Origin: Salvelinus alpinus
Taxonomy: Eukaryota > Chordata > Actinopteri > Salmoniformes > Salmonidae
Reading direction: 5' to 3'
Assembly (NCBI RefSeq): GCF_045679555.1
Contig: NC_092120.1
Span: forward strand, 9,475,805-9,539,804
Length of the DNA stretch: 64,000 bases
The notes under the pieces: generated by a model
The model's database searches: none
What the model was told of the DNA's origin: nothing
The model's input: only the letters and a program-made list of their open reading frames with translations
Shown here: one piece after another, positions 47,913 through 58,699 of the stretch
How positions within the stretch are numbered: position 1 is the stretch's first letter
How the letters are laid out: every line of letters begins with the position of its first letter
Program-made: the position numbers and the translations under genes

Positions 47913-49831
47913 CAGGGTTTTTGTTAGGAAAATGTGGCGCCGGACATTTGACCGGCAGCATTTTAACTTCACAAACATTTGAGAGATTTACCGGACCTAT
48001 ATGCATTGGGTGCGTAACCTGATTAGGGCGTCCACCCATGGTGCTCAGAATAATTAACCTGATTAGGGCGTCCACCCACGGTGCTCAGAATAATTAACCT
48101 GATTAGGGCGTCCACCCACGGAGCTCAGAATAATTAACCTGATTAGGGCGTCCACCCACGGAGCTCAGAATAATTAACCTGATTAGGGCGTCCACCCACG
48201 GTGCTCAGAATAATTAACCTGATTAGGGCGTCCACCCACGGAGCTCAGAATAATTAACCTGATTAGGGCGTCCACCCACGGAGCTCAGAATAATTAACCT
48301 GATTAGGGCGTCCACCCACGGAGCTCAGAATAATTAACCTGATTAGGGTGTCCACCCACGGTGCTCAGAATAATTAACCTGATTAGGGTGTCCACCCACG
48401 GTGCTCAGAATAATTAACCTGATTAGGGCGTCCACCCACGGTGCTCAGAATAATTAACCTGATTAGGGTGTCCACCCACGGTGCTCAGAATAATTAACCT
48501 GATTAGGGCGTCCACCCACGGTGCTCAGAATAATTAACCTGATTAGGGCGTCCACCCACGGTGCTCAGAATAACAGAACTCACATTTAGATAATGGTTAC
48601 TCAGAACATGCAAGTCGACAATGCAATTGTGTGCGTCCGTCTTACCGAATTCTGATGAGCAATTTGAAGATGTTAGAATAACTGCCACATATACTTTTCC
48701 TCAGCCAACAAGACGAGTAACAGACAAATCACTAGCCTATGTCAATCTACTATCCACATAGTAGAAAAGTTGACCTATTCTATTGGTCAGCTTGTTGAGA
48801 AAGAAATAGCCTATTCCAAACAGACTCTGGGACAGTTGTGGGACAATAGATCCCAAATTCATACAACCATTAGGCCTAGGCTACATTAAAACATGTATAA
48901 GCAATGAGGCTGATGCAACAGATTAGAACGTTGATAAAGTATTCATTCTTCACATTATAAGCGCAGCAATGTGCACAAGGCTACGCGCGAATGTACGCAA
49001 TTAGTGGTAAGACACTGTTGTCAAAAGCAACCGCACATGCGAGTAGTTTCATGTGACAGATGAAAAATATACATTCGAAATTTAGAAAGAGGGGAGATTT
49101 AAAGATGCAACAACTAGCATGGGTTGCTAATATGACTATGATTGTGCCTTTGGCTACTGGACAAATAAATAAATAATTGCCTCCCCAGTTCTACGGTCGG
49201 ATTTTACTTTGAAGCAAGGTAAGACATGCCTCATCATATGAAGTAAAATGTTCAGGTTTCAAACAATTAAGTATGTTTTCAAAATGCATACTGGCTTCCA
49301 GCTCATTGCAAAGTGATGTGCGACTCCCTGAAGCCTGCATAAAGTTGCCTACATGCACTTGAATGGCGAATGGGAAGTGCGCTTCAATTAGGCCTACCAG
49401 TTGAGAAATAAAAATAGTAGTCCTAGCTCTTTTTAAATCGTGGATTTAGAATTGTTTTAGAATGACTGGGCTTATAAGAGCACCTTTAACTCCAGCAGCA
49501 ACTAATGAGCTGTTTGAGAAGCTGTAGCAGCAGCTCTCGCGCTGTCTGACAGATTTTCCTCTCATAGGTTCTGTGTCTGTATGCTGTGAGCATGTGATAA
49601 ACATAACGACTAACGAACGTACACGCGCGCCAATTTAATTCCACGAAATTATGCAAATTAACCTATAGACCATTAAGCATGAGTGGTCAAATGTTTACAA
49701 CAACTGGTATTTCCAAAAAGCTATATTTTGCCATGGGATTCTTTTTCTTCGCTGGACAGTTTTATTTAAAGGCTGAAAAATATATATATTTTACTCCGAA
49801 AGCCGGCTATTGTCAGCTAACAGAAACCCTG
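47913..49831. mobile_element. hAT-like element with internal 40-bp VNTR
   Basis: The ends cagggtttttgttaggaaaa and gctaacagaaaccctg are inverted repeats with few mismatches. The flanks atgcgtgt and gtgtgtgc agree at 5 of 8 positions, which is weak. The 1.9-kb interior has no transposase. A tandem array is at 48021-48572. Confidence 0.65.
48021..48572. repeat. Minisatellite, 40-bp unit, 14 copies
   Basis: The unit is gattagggcgtccacccacg followed by gtgctcagaataattaacct, repeating every 40 bp from 48021. Variants are limited to a few sites: gtgctc versus gagctc, and gggcg versus gggtg. The variants are interspersed rather than clustered. Confidence 0.97.
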
Positions 49832-49905
49832 GTGTGTGCACGTATGTGTGTACGACTCCCCTAGAGAGAGATACATTGCCAAAGACATGTACTGTTCACA
49901 CCACT

Positions 49906-49910
<5 letters not shown>

Positions 49911-49979
<69 letters not shown>
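49911..49979. repeat. (GT)n microsatellite
   Basis: About 34 GT units, starting 80 bp beyond the end of the hAT-like element. Confidence 0.95.
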
Positions 49980-49986
<7 letters not shown>

Positions 49987-50519
49987 TACATTATGCATGG
50001 CGTTCATGCCTGTGTCCTGTGACAAACATACAAATTGCATACAGCTATTTGTGGCTTTATAAGGGGCTAAAAGTTTACAGCTCCTCTTCTCTCCTCTCAG
50101 AATGGTTGAGAGATGGTTGTAGGGGTGTCAAGGTCAACCATCATCCAACCCCCTTGTAACCTTCCATGAGAGAGAGCCGAAGAGAAACAGGGTCTGTCTC
50201 TTTAGAAGTAATGTGGTGAAGCACATTCATCAGACGGGAAATTAATAATGGAGATATTTCAACGAACATAATCAAATGTGCACAGACACATGCACACACA
50301 CAGACATGCAAAAATGTAATTAAATATGCACACTCACACAAAGAGTGCTAACAACATAATTAAGTATGCTAGAAGTGGACTTGTGTCTAAACAAGCCAGT
50401 GTGAACTAGGTCTCATTAACATTTTCTGTTTTTCTGACTAACTCTGAGACTGAACACTTTAATAATTAGCATGCTCACAAACACTGGTCTGTTACGAGGG
50501 AAGACTCTCACACACACAC
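49980..50519. other. Intronic stretch, nothing recognised
   Basis: CA-rich patches (50278-50302) only. Confidence 0.5.
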
Positions 50520-50930
50520 TAGCAATGCGCGGGTTGACGCTAACCCACAGTCCCCATAGTTATATCCGCGGGGTGGGCAGGTTTATTTTGTGGATTAAGG
50601 GCTGATGGGTGGCAGGCGGGCGGGTTGAATAAAGAAAAAAATCATATAAATGTATAATTATTGTGCAATTCATAACTAAAGGTTACATTGGGGGTTTGTT
50701 TAATTATTTGTATCTTACGTCAGTGTGTAAGCCTAAGCTTCAGGGCCTAACTGTACAGGCGCCAAATACACAGCAATTGCCAAATGCTTTTGGGAACACT
50801 GGCAGAAAAAGTTCAAGTTGGTCTACTGAGGCAAAAAGGACAATGTCGGCATATAATTCAATAAGAGAAAAGCGGCGAAATGGAGTTTAAAATAAAGAGA
50901 AGGAGGACCAGAAAAGTCATATATGGGAAA

Positions 50931-51005
50931 GATGATGTGTGATGGTTGTGAGGAGCTATACAAATCTGACAGTCACAAGACTGGGACTTCAAATATGTCA
51001 AGGGA
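50931..51005 (+). pseudogene. BED zinc-finger remnant of a hAT transposase
   Basis: The frame from 50931 reads MMCDGCEELYKSDSHKTGTS then NMSR, with C-x2-C and a His placed as in BED fingers of hAT transposases (the HKTGTSNM segment is characteristic). Just upstream, 50880 interrupts an otherwise open piece that starts near 50800. The catalytic region of this transposase is not seen. Confidence 0.55.
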
Positions 51006-51636
51006 CCTGTACTGTTCAGATGGGTTAAATGGAATAGGAACTGAAATCTGGACACTAACTGTGGGTCTATAACCACTCACAGTCTTAATATTAACTCCTG
51101 CAGAATTAAGCAGTTCTTGCAGTAAAATTATACACCAAATGTAAATTTTGACTTAGAAAGAGCAGTGGAGAAATATTATTTATGTATCTTGAGAGAATGA
51201 ATGCGCGGTTAGGGACTGTCAGAAATGGTCCCATCTTTACCAGCATCGAAAAAGCTGATAGTATTTCAACCACATAAAATAGGCATCCAAGCCAAAATGA
51301 AATCTTATCAGAAACATGTTGGGTCGTTTTCACAGCTTTTAACTCCCTCTAACTGGTAAAATGTTGGTAATTTGGACATTTTGCACAGAAACTCATTCCC
51401 GTTTTTTGGGGTTATTGCTGCGCGAGAGAAACAGAGATGAAAGAGAACTTTACCAATGTCAACTAGATTGAAGCATTCATTCTATCGATGTATACATAAC
51501 CTCTTGCTCAACGGAAAATATGTATTTAGTCTTCTAAGGCAGGTATTCCCAAACTGGGGTACGTGTACCCCCAGGGGTACACGCAATGACGTCGGGGGTA
51601 CGCCAAATAAAAATGTGACTCACATCAAAATATATA

Positions 51637-53270
51637 CAGTTGAAGTCGGAAGTTTACATACACCTTAGCCAAGGACATGTAAACTCAGTTTTTCACAATT
51701 CCTGACATTTAATCCAAGTAAAAATTCCCGGTCTTAGGTGAATTAGGATCACCACTTTATTTTATGAATGTGAAATGTCAGAATAATAGCAGAGAGAATT
51801 ATTTATTTCAGCTTTTATTTCTTTCATCACATTCCCAGTGGGTCAGAAGTTTACTTACACTCAATTAGTATTTGGTAGCATTACCTTTAAATTGTTTAAC
51901 TTGGGTCAAACATTTCAGGTAGCCTTCCACAAGCTTCCCACAATAAGTTGGGTGAATTGTGTCCCATTGCTCCTGACAGAGCTGGTGATACTGAGTCAGG
52001 TTTGTAGGCCTCCTTGCTCGCACATGCTTTTTCAGTTCTGCCCAAAAATTTTCTATAGGATTGAGGTCAGGGCTTTGTGGTGGCCACTCCAATACCTTGA
52101 CTTTGTTGTCCTTAAGCCATGTTGCCACAACTTTGGAAGAATGCTTGGGGTCATTGTCCATTTGGAAGACCCATTTGTGACCAAGCTTTAACTTTCTGAC
52201 TGATGTCTTGAGATGTTGCTTCAATACATCCACATAATTTTCCTACCTCATGATGCCATCTATTTTCGGAAGTGCACCAGTTCGTCCTGCAGCAAAGCAC
52301 CCCCACAACATGATGCTGCCACCCCCGTCTTCACGGTTGGGATGGTGTTCTTCGGCTTGCAAGCCTCCAGACTTTTTCCTCCAAACATAACAATGGTCAT
52401 TATGTCCAAACAGTTCAATTTTTGTTTCATCAGACCAGAAGACATTTCTCCAAAAAGTACAATCTTTGTCTCCATGTGCAGTTGCAAACCGTAGTCTGGC
52501 TTTTTTTAATGGCGGTTTTGGAGCAGTGGCTTCTTCCTTCCTGAGCGGCCTTTCAGGTTATGTCGATATAGGACTCTTTTTACAGTGGATATAGATACTT
52601 TTGTACCCGTTTCCTCCAGCATCTTCACAAGGTCCTTTGCTGTTGTTCTGGGAGCGATTTGCACTTTTCGCACCAAAGTACGCTCATTTCTAGGAGACAG
52701 AACGTGTCTCCTTCCTGAGCGGTATGACGGCTGCGTGGTCCCATGATGTTTATACTTGCGTACTATTGTTTGTACAGATGAACGTGGTACCATCAGGCGT
52801 TTGGAAATTGCTCCCAAGGATGAACCAGACTTGGAGGTCTACAATTTGTTTTCTGAGGTCTTGGCTGATATCTTTTGATTTTCCCATGATGTCAAGCAAA
52901 GAGGCACTGAGTTTGAAGGTAGGCCTTGAAATACACCCACAGGTACACCTCCAATTGACTCAAATTATGTCAATTAGCCTATCAGAAGCTTCTAAAGCCA
53001 TGACATAATTTTCTGGACTTTTCCAAGCTGTTTAAAGGCACAGTCAACTTAGTGTATGTAAACTTCTGACCCACTGGAATTGTGATACAGTTAGTTATAA
53101 GTGAAATAATCTGTCTGTAAACAATTGTTGGAAAAATGACTTGTGTCATGCACAAATGTCCTAACCGACTAGCCAAAACTATAGTTTGTCAACAAGACAT
53201 TTGGGGAGTGGTTGAAAAACTAGTTTTAATGACTCCAACCTAAGTGTATGTAAACTTCCGACTTCAACTG
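51637..53270 (-). mobile_element. Tc1 element (first family), complete ends
   Basis: A 1634-bp element with ends cagttgaagtcggaagttta and the inverted copy, flanked by TA on both sides. Same family as 1-967 and 39386-41419. Confidence 0.93.
51865..52817 (-). pseudogene. Tc1 transposase, first family, frameshifted
   Basis: On the minus strand 52817-52506 gives the N-terminal half ([59 protein letters not shown]). 52487-52260 gives WSDET-type sequence as FGEMSSGLMKQKLNCLDIMT in a shifted frame and YVWRKK-like pieces. 52233-51865 gives VFQMDNDPKHSSKVVATWLK and [20 protein letters not shown] to the end FKGNATKY. The second Asp and final Glu are kept. The frame is broken around 52500 and 52330, and a single-base loss near 52328 disrupts the VKHGGG segment. 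Confidence 0.88.
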
Positions 53271-53300
53271 TATGTATGTGTATATATATATATATATATA

Positions 53301-54907
53301 CAGTGGGGAGAACAAGTATTTGATACACTGCCGATTTTGCAGGTTTTCCTACTTACAAAGCATGTAGAGGTCTGTAATTTTTATCATAGGTACACTTCAA
53401 CTGTGAGAGACGGAATCTAAAACAAAAATCCAGAAAATCACATTGTATGATTTTTAAATAATTAATTTGCATTTTATTGCATGACATAAGTATTTGATCA
53501 CCTACCAACCAGTAAGAATTCCGGCTCTCACAGACCTGTTCGTTTTTCTTTAAGAAGCCCTCCTGTTCTCCACTCATTACCTGTATTAACTGCACCTGTT
53601 TGAACTCGTTACCTGTATAAAAGACACCTGTCCACACACTCAATCAAACAGATTCCAACCTCTCCACAATGGCCAAGACCAGAGAGCTGTGTAAGGACAT
53701 CAGGGATAAAATTGTAGACCTGCACAAGGCTGGGATGGGCTACAGGACAATAGGCAAGCAGCTTGGTGAGAAGGAAACAACTGTTGGCGCAATTATTAGA
53801 AAATGGAAGAAGTTCAAGATGACGGTCAATCACCCTCGGTCTGGGGCTCCATGCAAGATTTCACCTCGTGGGGCATCAATGATCATGAGGAAGGTGAGGG
53901 ATCAGCCCAGAACTACACGGCAGGACCTGGTCAATGACCTGAAGAGAGCTGGGACCACAGTCTCAAAGAAAACCATTAGTAACACACTACGCCGTCATGG
54001 ATTAAAATCCTGCAGCGCACGCAAGGTCCCCCTGCTTAAGCCAGTGCATGTCCAGGCCTGTCTGAAGTTTGCCAATGACCATCTGGATGATCCAGAGGAG
54101 GAATGGGAGAAGGTCATGTGGTCTGATGAGACAAAAATAGAGCTTTTTGGTCTAAACTCCACTCGCCGTGTTTGGAGGAAGAAGAAGTATGAGTACAACC
54201 CCAAGAACACCATCCCAACCGTGAAGCATGGAGGTGGAAACATCATTCTTTGGGGATGCTTTTCTGCAAAGGGGACAGGACGACTGCACCGTATTGAGGG
54301 GAGGATGGATGGGGCCATGTATCGCGAGATCTTGGCCAACAACCTCCTTCCCTCAGTAAGAGCATTGAAGATGGGTCGTGGCTGGGTCTTCCAGCATGAC
54401 AACGACACAAAGCACACAGCCATGGCAACTAAGGAGTGGCTCCGTAAGAAGCATCTCAAGGTCCTGGAGTGGCCTAGCCAGTCTCCAGACCTGAACCCAA
54501 TAGAAAATCTTTGGAGGGAGCTGAAACTCCGTATTGCCCAGCGACAGCCCCGAAACCTGAAGGATCTGGAGAAGATCTGTAGGGAGGAGTGGGCCAAAAT
54601 CCCTGCTGCAGTGTGTGCAAACCTAGTCAAGAACTACAGGAAACGTATGATCTCTGTAATTGCAAACAAAGGTTTCTGTACCAAATATTAAGTTCTGCTT
54701 TTCTGATGTATCAAATACTTATGTCATGCAATAAAATGCAAATTAATTACTTAAAAATCATACAATGTGATTTTCTGGATTTTTGTTTTAGATTCCGTCT
54801 CTCATAGTTGAAGTGTACCTATGATAAAAATTACAGACCTCTACATGCTTTGTAAGTAGGAAAACCTGCAAAATCGGCAGTGTATCAAATACTTGTTCTC
54901 CCCACTG
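53301..54907 (+). mobile_element. Complete Tc1 transposon, apparently intact
   Basis: A 1607-bp element with terminal inverted repeats of about 198 bp (53301-53498 and 54710-54907) differing at only a few positions (for example ctgtgagag versus ctatgagag). TA flanks both ends, and it sits in a (TA)n tract only 30 bp from the neighbouring Tc1. Confidence 0.97.
53669..54691 (+). CDS. Tc1 transposase, full-length open reading frame
   Basis: A 340-residue transposase of the Tc1/mariner superfamily that would excise the element and insert it at TA dinucleotides. Residues 1-50 form the first helix-turn-helix ([20 protein letters not shown], then [20 protein letters not shown]). [10 protein letters not shown] (54-63) is the GRPR-like hinge. 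66-135 form the second helix-turn-helix. The catalytic domain has D153 ([12 protein letters not shown]), D244 (FQHDND) and E279 (NPIENLW), giving a DD34E spacing. The start ATG follows ctccacaatgg and gives the usual family length. One departure: the second motif reads DNDTKHT where the sister copy has DNDPKHT, a Pro to Thr change at residue 247 that may reduce activity. No stop or frameshift is seen. Confidence 0.95.
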   Translation: MAKTRELCKDIRDKIVDLHKAGMGYRTIGKQLGEKETTVGAIIRKWKKFKMTVNHPRSGAPCKISPRGASMIMRKVRDQPRTTRQDLVNDLKRAGTTVSKKTISNTLRRHGLKSCSARKVPLLKPVHVQACLKFANDHLDDPEEEWEKVMWSDETKIELFGLNSTRRVWRKKKYEYNPKNTIPTVKHGGGNIILWGCFSAKGTGRLHRIEGRMDGAMYREILANNLLPSVRALKMGRGWVFQHDNDTKHTAMATKEWLRKKHLKVLEWPSQSPDLNPIENLWRELKLRIAQRQPRNLKDLEKICREEWAKIPAAVCANLVKNYRKRMISVIANKGFCTKY

Positions 54908-55281
54908 TATATATATATACACATACATACAGTTTCAAATGCATGTAGACTAGTCAAATAATTAGCATCCAATCACATTAACCGTTACTCTCTTGCGGGA
55001 ATTCCACTAACGGTCCGTATGTAGCCAAACGTAGCTGTTGCTCATGTTGGTATCTGTACTGATGGCGCAAAAGCCATGACAGGGAGACATAGTGGAGTGG
55101 TAATGCGTGCAAGCAGTTGCTCCCGATGCCACTTGGGTACACTTCAGCAACCACCGAGAGGCTCTTGCTGCCAAGGGAATGCCTGACCACTTGAAAGACG
55201 TTTTGGACACTACAGTGAAAATGGTTAACTTTGTTAAAGCAAGGACCCTGAACTCGTGTATTTTCTACACTATGCAATGAC

Positions 55282-56089
55282 ATGGGCAGCGACCATGTAA
55301 TGCTTTTACAACATACCGAAGTGCGCTGGTTATCAAGGGGCAAAGTATTGACATGTTTTTTAAAATTGAGAGACAAGCTTAAAGTTCTCTTTACTGGCCA
55401 TAATTTTCACTTGTCCGACCGCTTGCATGATGACGAGTTTCTCAAACGACTGGCCTATCTGGGTGATGTTTTTTCTCATCTGAATGATCTGAATCTAGGA
55501 TTACAGGGACTCTCCACAACTATATACAACTATGTGCGGGACAAAATTGAGGCTTTGATTAAGAAGTTGGAGCTCTTCTCTGTCTGCATTAACAAGGACA
55601 ACACACAGGTCTTTCCATCATTGTATGATTTTTTGTGTGCAAATGAACTCAAGCTTACGGACAATGTCAAATGTGATATAGCGAAGCACCTGAGTAGGTT
55701 GGGTGCGCAATTACGCAGGTACTTTCCCTAAACGGATGACACAAACAACTGGATTCGTTATCCCTTTCATGCCCTGCCTCCAGTCCACTTACTGATATCT
55801 GAACAAGAGAGCTTCATCAAAATTGCAACAAGCGGTTCTGTGAAAATGTTATTTAAATCAGAAGCCACTGCCAGATCCTGCCTTGGCAAATCGCTCTGTT
55901 AAGACACTGATGCCCTTTGCAACCACGTACCTATGTGAGAGTGTATTCTCAGCCCTCACTAGCATGAAAACGAAATACAGGCACAGACTGTGTGTGGAAA
56001 ATTATTTAAGACTGAGACTCTCTCCAATACAACCCAACATTGCAGAGTTATGTGCTTTCAAGCACACCCTTCTCATTAACCTGTGGTGA
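55282..56089 (+). pseudogene. hAT transposase (ZBED/SCAND3-like), broken
   Basis: From about 55030, mixed frames give VCTDGAKAM-like and DHLKDVLDTTVKMVNFVKAR pieces. 55282-55731 is open for 149 residues (MGSDHVMLLQHTEVRWLSRG, then KVLTCFLKLRDKLKVLF...), ending with a stop at LRRYFP. 55883-56089 gives VKTLMPFATTYLCESVFSAL and TSMKTKYRHRL, the C-terminal dimerisation domain typical of hAT transposases. The pieces match domesticated ZBED/SCAND3-type proteins in pattern but are frame-broken, so this is a transposon relic belonging to 51540-56416, not a domesticated gene. Confidence 0.85.
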
Positions 56090-56702
56090 GTTATTCACAA
56101 TTTTCGATGAACAAATAAGGTTTTATATGTAAGGTTAAATGGTTAAATAAAGATCTAAATTATTGATTATTATTATATTATTATTTGTGTCCTGGTCCTA
56201 TAAGAGCTCTTTGTCACTTCCCACGAGCTGGGTTGTGACAAAAACTCATACTCATTCTTATGTTTAATAAATGTATTGTATAGTGTGTATGGCAGACTAC
56301 AATGATTTCAAAAAACAACATTTGAGAGTGTGCTGACACTGGTTCTAGAGGGGGTACGCAGCTGGAGGTTGAATGTTTGAAGGGGTACGGGACTATAAAA
56401 AGTTTGGGAACCACTGTTCTAAGGCAACAAGTAAATGACAGAAGCTGCATGTATCTAATTATAGACAAGTTGAGTAACAAATCGCCTAACAAAATGTTGG
56501 AAAGCAGAAAAATAGGCCTATCTAAATTAGGCGTAAAAAAATAAATCCTGCATCCCCAGTCAATCTCTGACTGTACAGCGCATTTTCTATATTAGCGGGT
56601 CGGATGGTTGGCGGTTGCACATAGTTTGGCGGTTGCGGATGGGTTATTAGCAATTATGGGTGGTTGAACAAACAGCTGACCCGCGCATAACTAAAACACA
56701 CA

Positions 56703-56914
56703 GTCTTGTATAACTAACCTTGTGGGGACACACACACAATTCAGTCCCATTCAAAATCCTATTTCCCTAACCCTTAACCTTAACCCCAAAACCTTACCTA
56801 ATAACCCTAACCTTAAAAATGAACCCTAGCTCCTAACCCTAAAACTAATTCTAACCTTCCCCTTTTGTTTGTTTACTATTCGTGGGGACTTCTGGTCTCC
56901 ACAAGTATAGTTAA
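56703..56914. repeat. Second copy of the telomere-like interspersed repeat
   Basis: ccttgtggggacacacacac, then ccctaac-type units (56765-56855), tttgtttgtttactattcgt, ggggacttctggtctccac and aagtatagttaa. The same block order occurs at 19775-20030. It directly abuts the outer hAT element. Confidence 0.65.
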
Positions 56915-57152
56915 ACACATCCACACCACACACACAAAAACACACCAAATTCTAAGACCGACACGTAGCTTCTCGAGGTAAGAAAACGATTAAGATAGAG
57001 TTAACATTTCAGAATCCCTGCCAGCAGTGAAGCTCTGTATCATACTTGTGTATTACTGACTGTACAAGCTGAAAGTACAATATCAACCAAACAGACTTAC
57101 ATCAATACATAGCCTCATCAGTGTGTGTGTGTGTGTGTGTGTGTGTGTTTAC

Positions 57153-57293
57153 CTTCTTGGCTTTGGTCAGGTAAGATCTGGCCGCCTCCTTCAACGCTTC
57201 ACGCTCCTCCCTCTCCTCATCGCTCTCTTCTCTCTCCTCCCTTCTTCTCTCCTCCATCTGCAGGTAACACACCCAGCCTGAGAGATACCACAC
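57153..57293 (-). CDS. Penultimate coding exon of the Acl4-like TPR protein
   Basis: A 141-bp minus-strand exon (47 codons, phase 0 at both ends), entered after a pyrimidine tract ending ctctctcacag and left through the donor gtaaac. It encodes VWYLSGWVCYLQMEERRREE, a TPR helix followed by a highly charged Glu/Arg segment, then ALKEAARSYLTKAKK, a second helix. The donor runs straight into a (CA)n tract on the minus strand (GT at 57121-57148 on the plus strand). It is preceded by exon 61643-61590 across 4.3 kb and followed by exon 45970-45794 across 11.2 kb. Confidence 0.82.
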
Positions 57294-58699
57294 CTGTGAG
57301 AGAGAGAGAGAAAGAAATATGTATTTTATTAAGTGAGCTCAGCTATGACAGGGGAAACACATTTAACGGTCTAGTCTACGAGAAATCTGTACCTAGAACT
57401 GTGACAAACAGGCTTAACACACACGCGCACACACACCGGAGGCACTTATTGAAATGCTCACAGCATCCTCATGAGCTGCCACTATGGTAAAGAGCTGGGC
57501 CTGTGCTGCAGCAGTTTGTCTTCGCAAACTTCCGTCTCCACGCGCCAATCTGAAAGTGCTGTCACACACACACACAACTTACAGACTAAAGGACAAAACA
57601 CAGCTACACACATTCCATTCCTTCTCTCCTCTCAACTACCTGTTGTATTCTCTCTCCCTCATACCAATACTGTACACACCCACATTAAAACATACCCTAC
57701 ATAGTTTACCCTCATCCTTCCACCTACAACACACAGCACACTTGTACTTCAGAAGTTTGTGTGGGTGTGTGTCTCATCTGAGGCCAAGGATCAGCCACCC
57801 ACACTTCTTGCAGAAGCAGGACATTAACATTCCTCTCATTTACTATTCATTTTACAGCAGAAAACAACAGCGACCTCCAACTCTATCAGCAGACCCATGC
57901 ATGCACGCACACACTCATGAAGACGAGAGGCTTGAAGGCTGAACATAACTTTATGCCTTTTGAATGATTATACAATTATTAGAAGCATCCTCTTCATGAC
58001 CGGATCTACAACTTCGTAACTTAAGTTGAGCATAGCGGTTTGAATACACACACTGACCTGTAGGTGCATGTGCGTGTCTAGATCTGGGTTGCTACTTCAA
58101 TCAGAATGTCTTTGCTTCCTCAAAAGAAACTCCATTAGAATAAGTCTCTTTCAAAGTGTTTATGAAATATGGTCTGTTTTGCTCGTATTTATGGCTCTAT
58201 TAAACTAAGCACACACACACACTCTTCATGAGCACACCCACCACTCGTCTCAGAAAATTAACGAGCCAGCTAATTAAGAACTTCAGAGAATCCACACAAC
58301 ACCCACACGTTACTCTCTTACTGATAAGTCTACAGTAAGTAGGTGTCAATCAGTCCTCTTGGATGAGACAACAGTCACAGATACCATCTGGTTCTAGAGA
58401 GTTTTAATAGTTTTAACAAGGTCTACGTAAAGACTTAGAAAGAGTCAGAATTCCAAGTTTACCAAACCTGTTGACAAAGTACTACATTGTACAGGGAGTT
58501 AGTTAGGTACCACCACCTTGACTACTGGCAGCTGTTTGGGTCCATTAACAATGCATGAGTTCCCGAGGTGGGTGACTTATCAAAAAGAATGGTTAGCACA
58601 AAACAGTTTGAGCTGTGGGTAGAGGGTTTAGACTAGGTTGTGTCATCGTCATTTCCAGTTGTGTTATTCTGATGGTGCTCGAGAACACTACTGACAAAA
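57294..58699. other. Intron of the Acl4-like gene
   Basis: No exon or complete element is recognised. CA-rich patches occur near 57420-57440 and 57560-57580. Confidence 0.5.

Larger units (their letters stand above)
51540..56416 (+). mobile_element. Inner hAT element with perfect 8-bp target duplication
   Basis: The ends caggtattcccaaactgggg and ataaaaagtttgggaaccactg's last 16 bases are inverted repeats. The flanks are ttctaagg at 51532-51539 and 56417-56424, a perfect 8-bp duplication. Its transposase remains at about 55000-56090. Two Tc1 elements have inserted near its left end. Confidence 0.88.
50520..56693 (+). mobile_element. Outer BED-finger hAT element hosting nested transposons
   Basis: The ends TAGCAATGCGCGGGT and ACCCGCGCATAACTA are inverted repeats with two mismatches. 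The flanks acacacac (50512-50519) and aaacacac (56694-56701) match at 7 of 8, although the CA-rich context weakens this. A BED-type zinc-finger remnant is at 50931-51005. The second hAT (51540-56416) lies inside. The outer element's own sequence is 50520-51531 and 56425-56693. Confidence 0.7.

Noticed and set aside
48021..48572. CRISPR-like array of regular 40-bp spacing
   Set aside because: There are no unique spacers: the whole 40-bp unit repeats in tandem. This is a eukaryotic minisatellite.
55282..56089. Domesticated ZBED/SCAND3-type host gene
   Set aside because: The frame is broken by stops and shifts, and it lies within clear hAT ends with an 8-bp target duplication.
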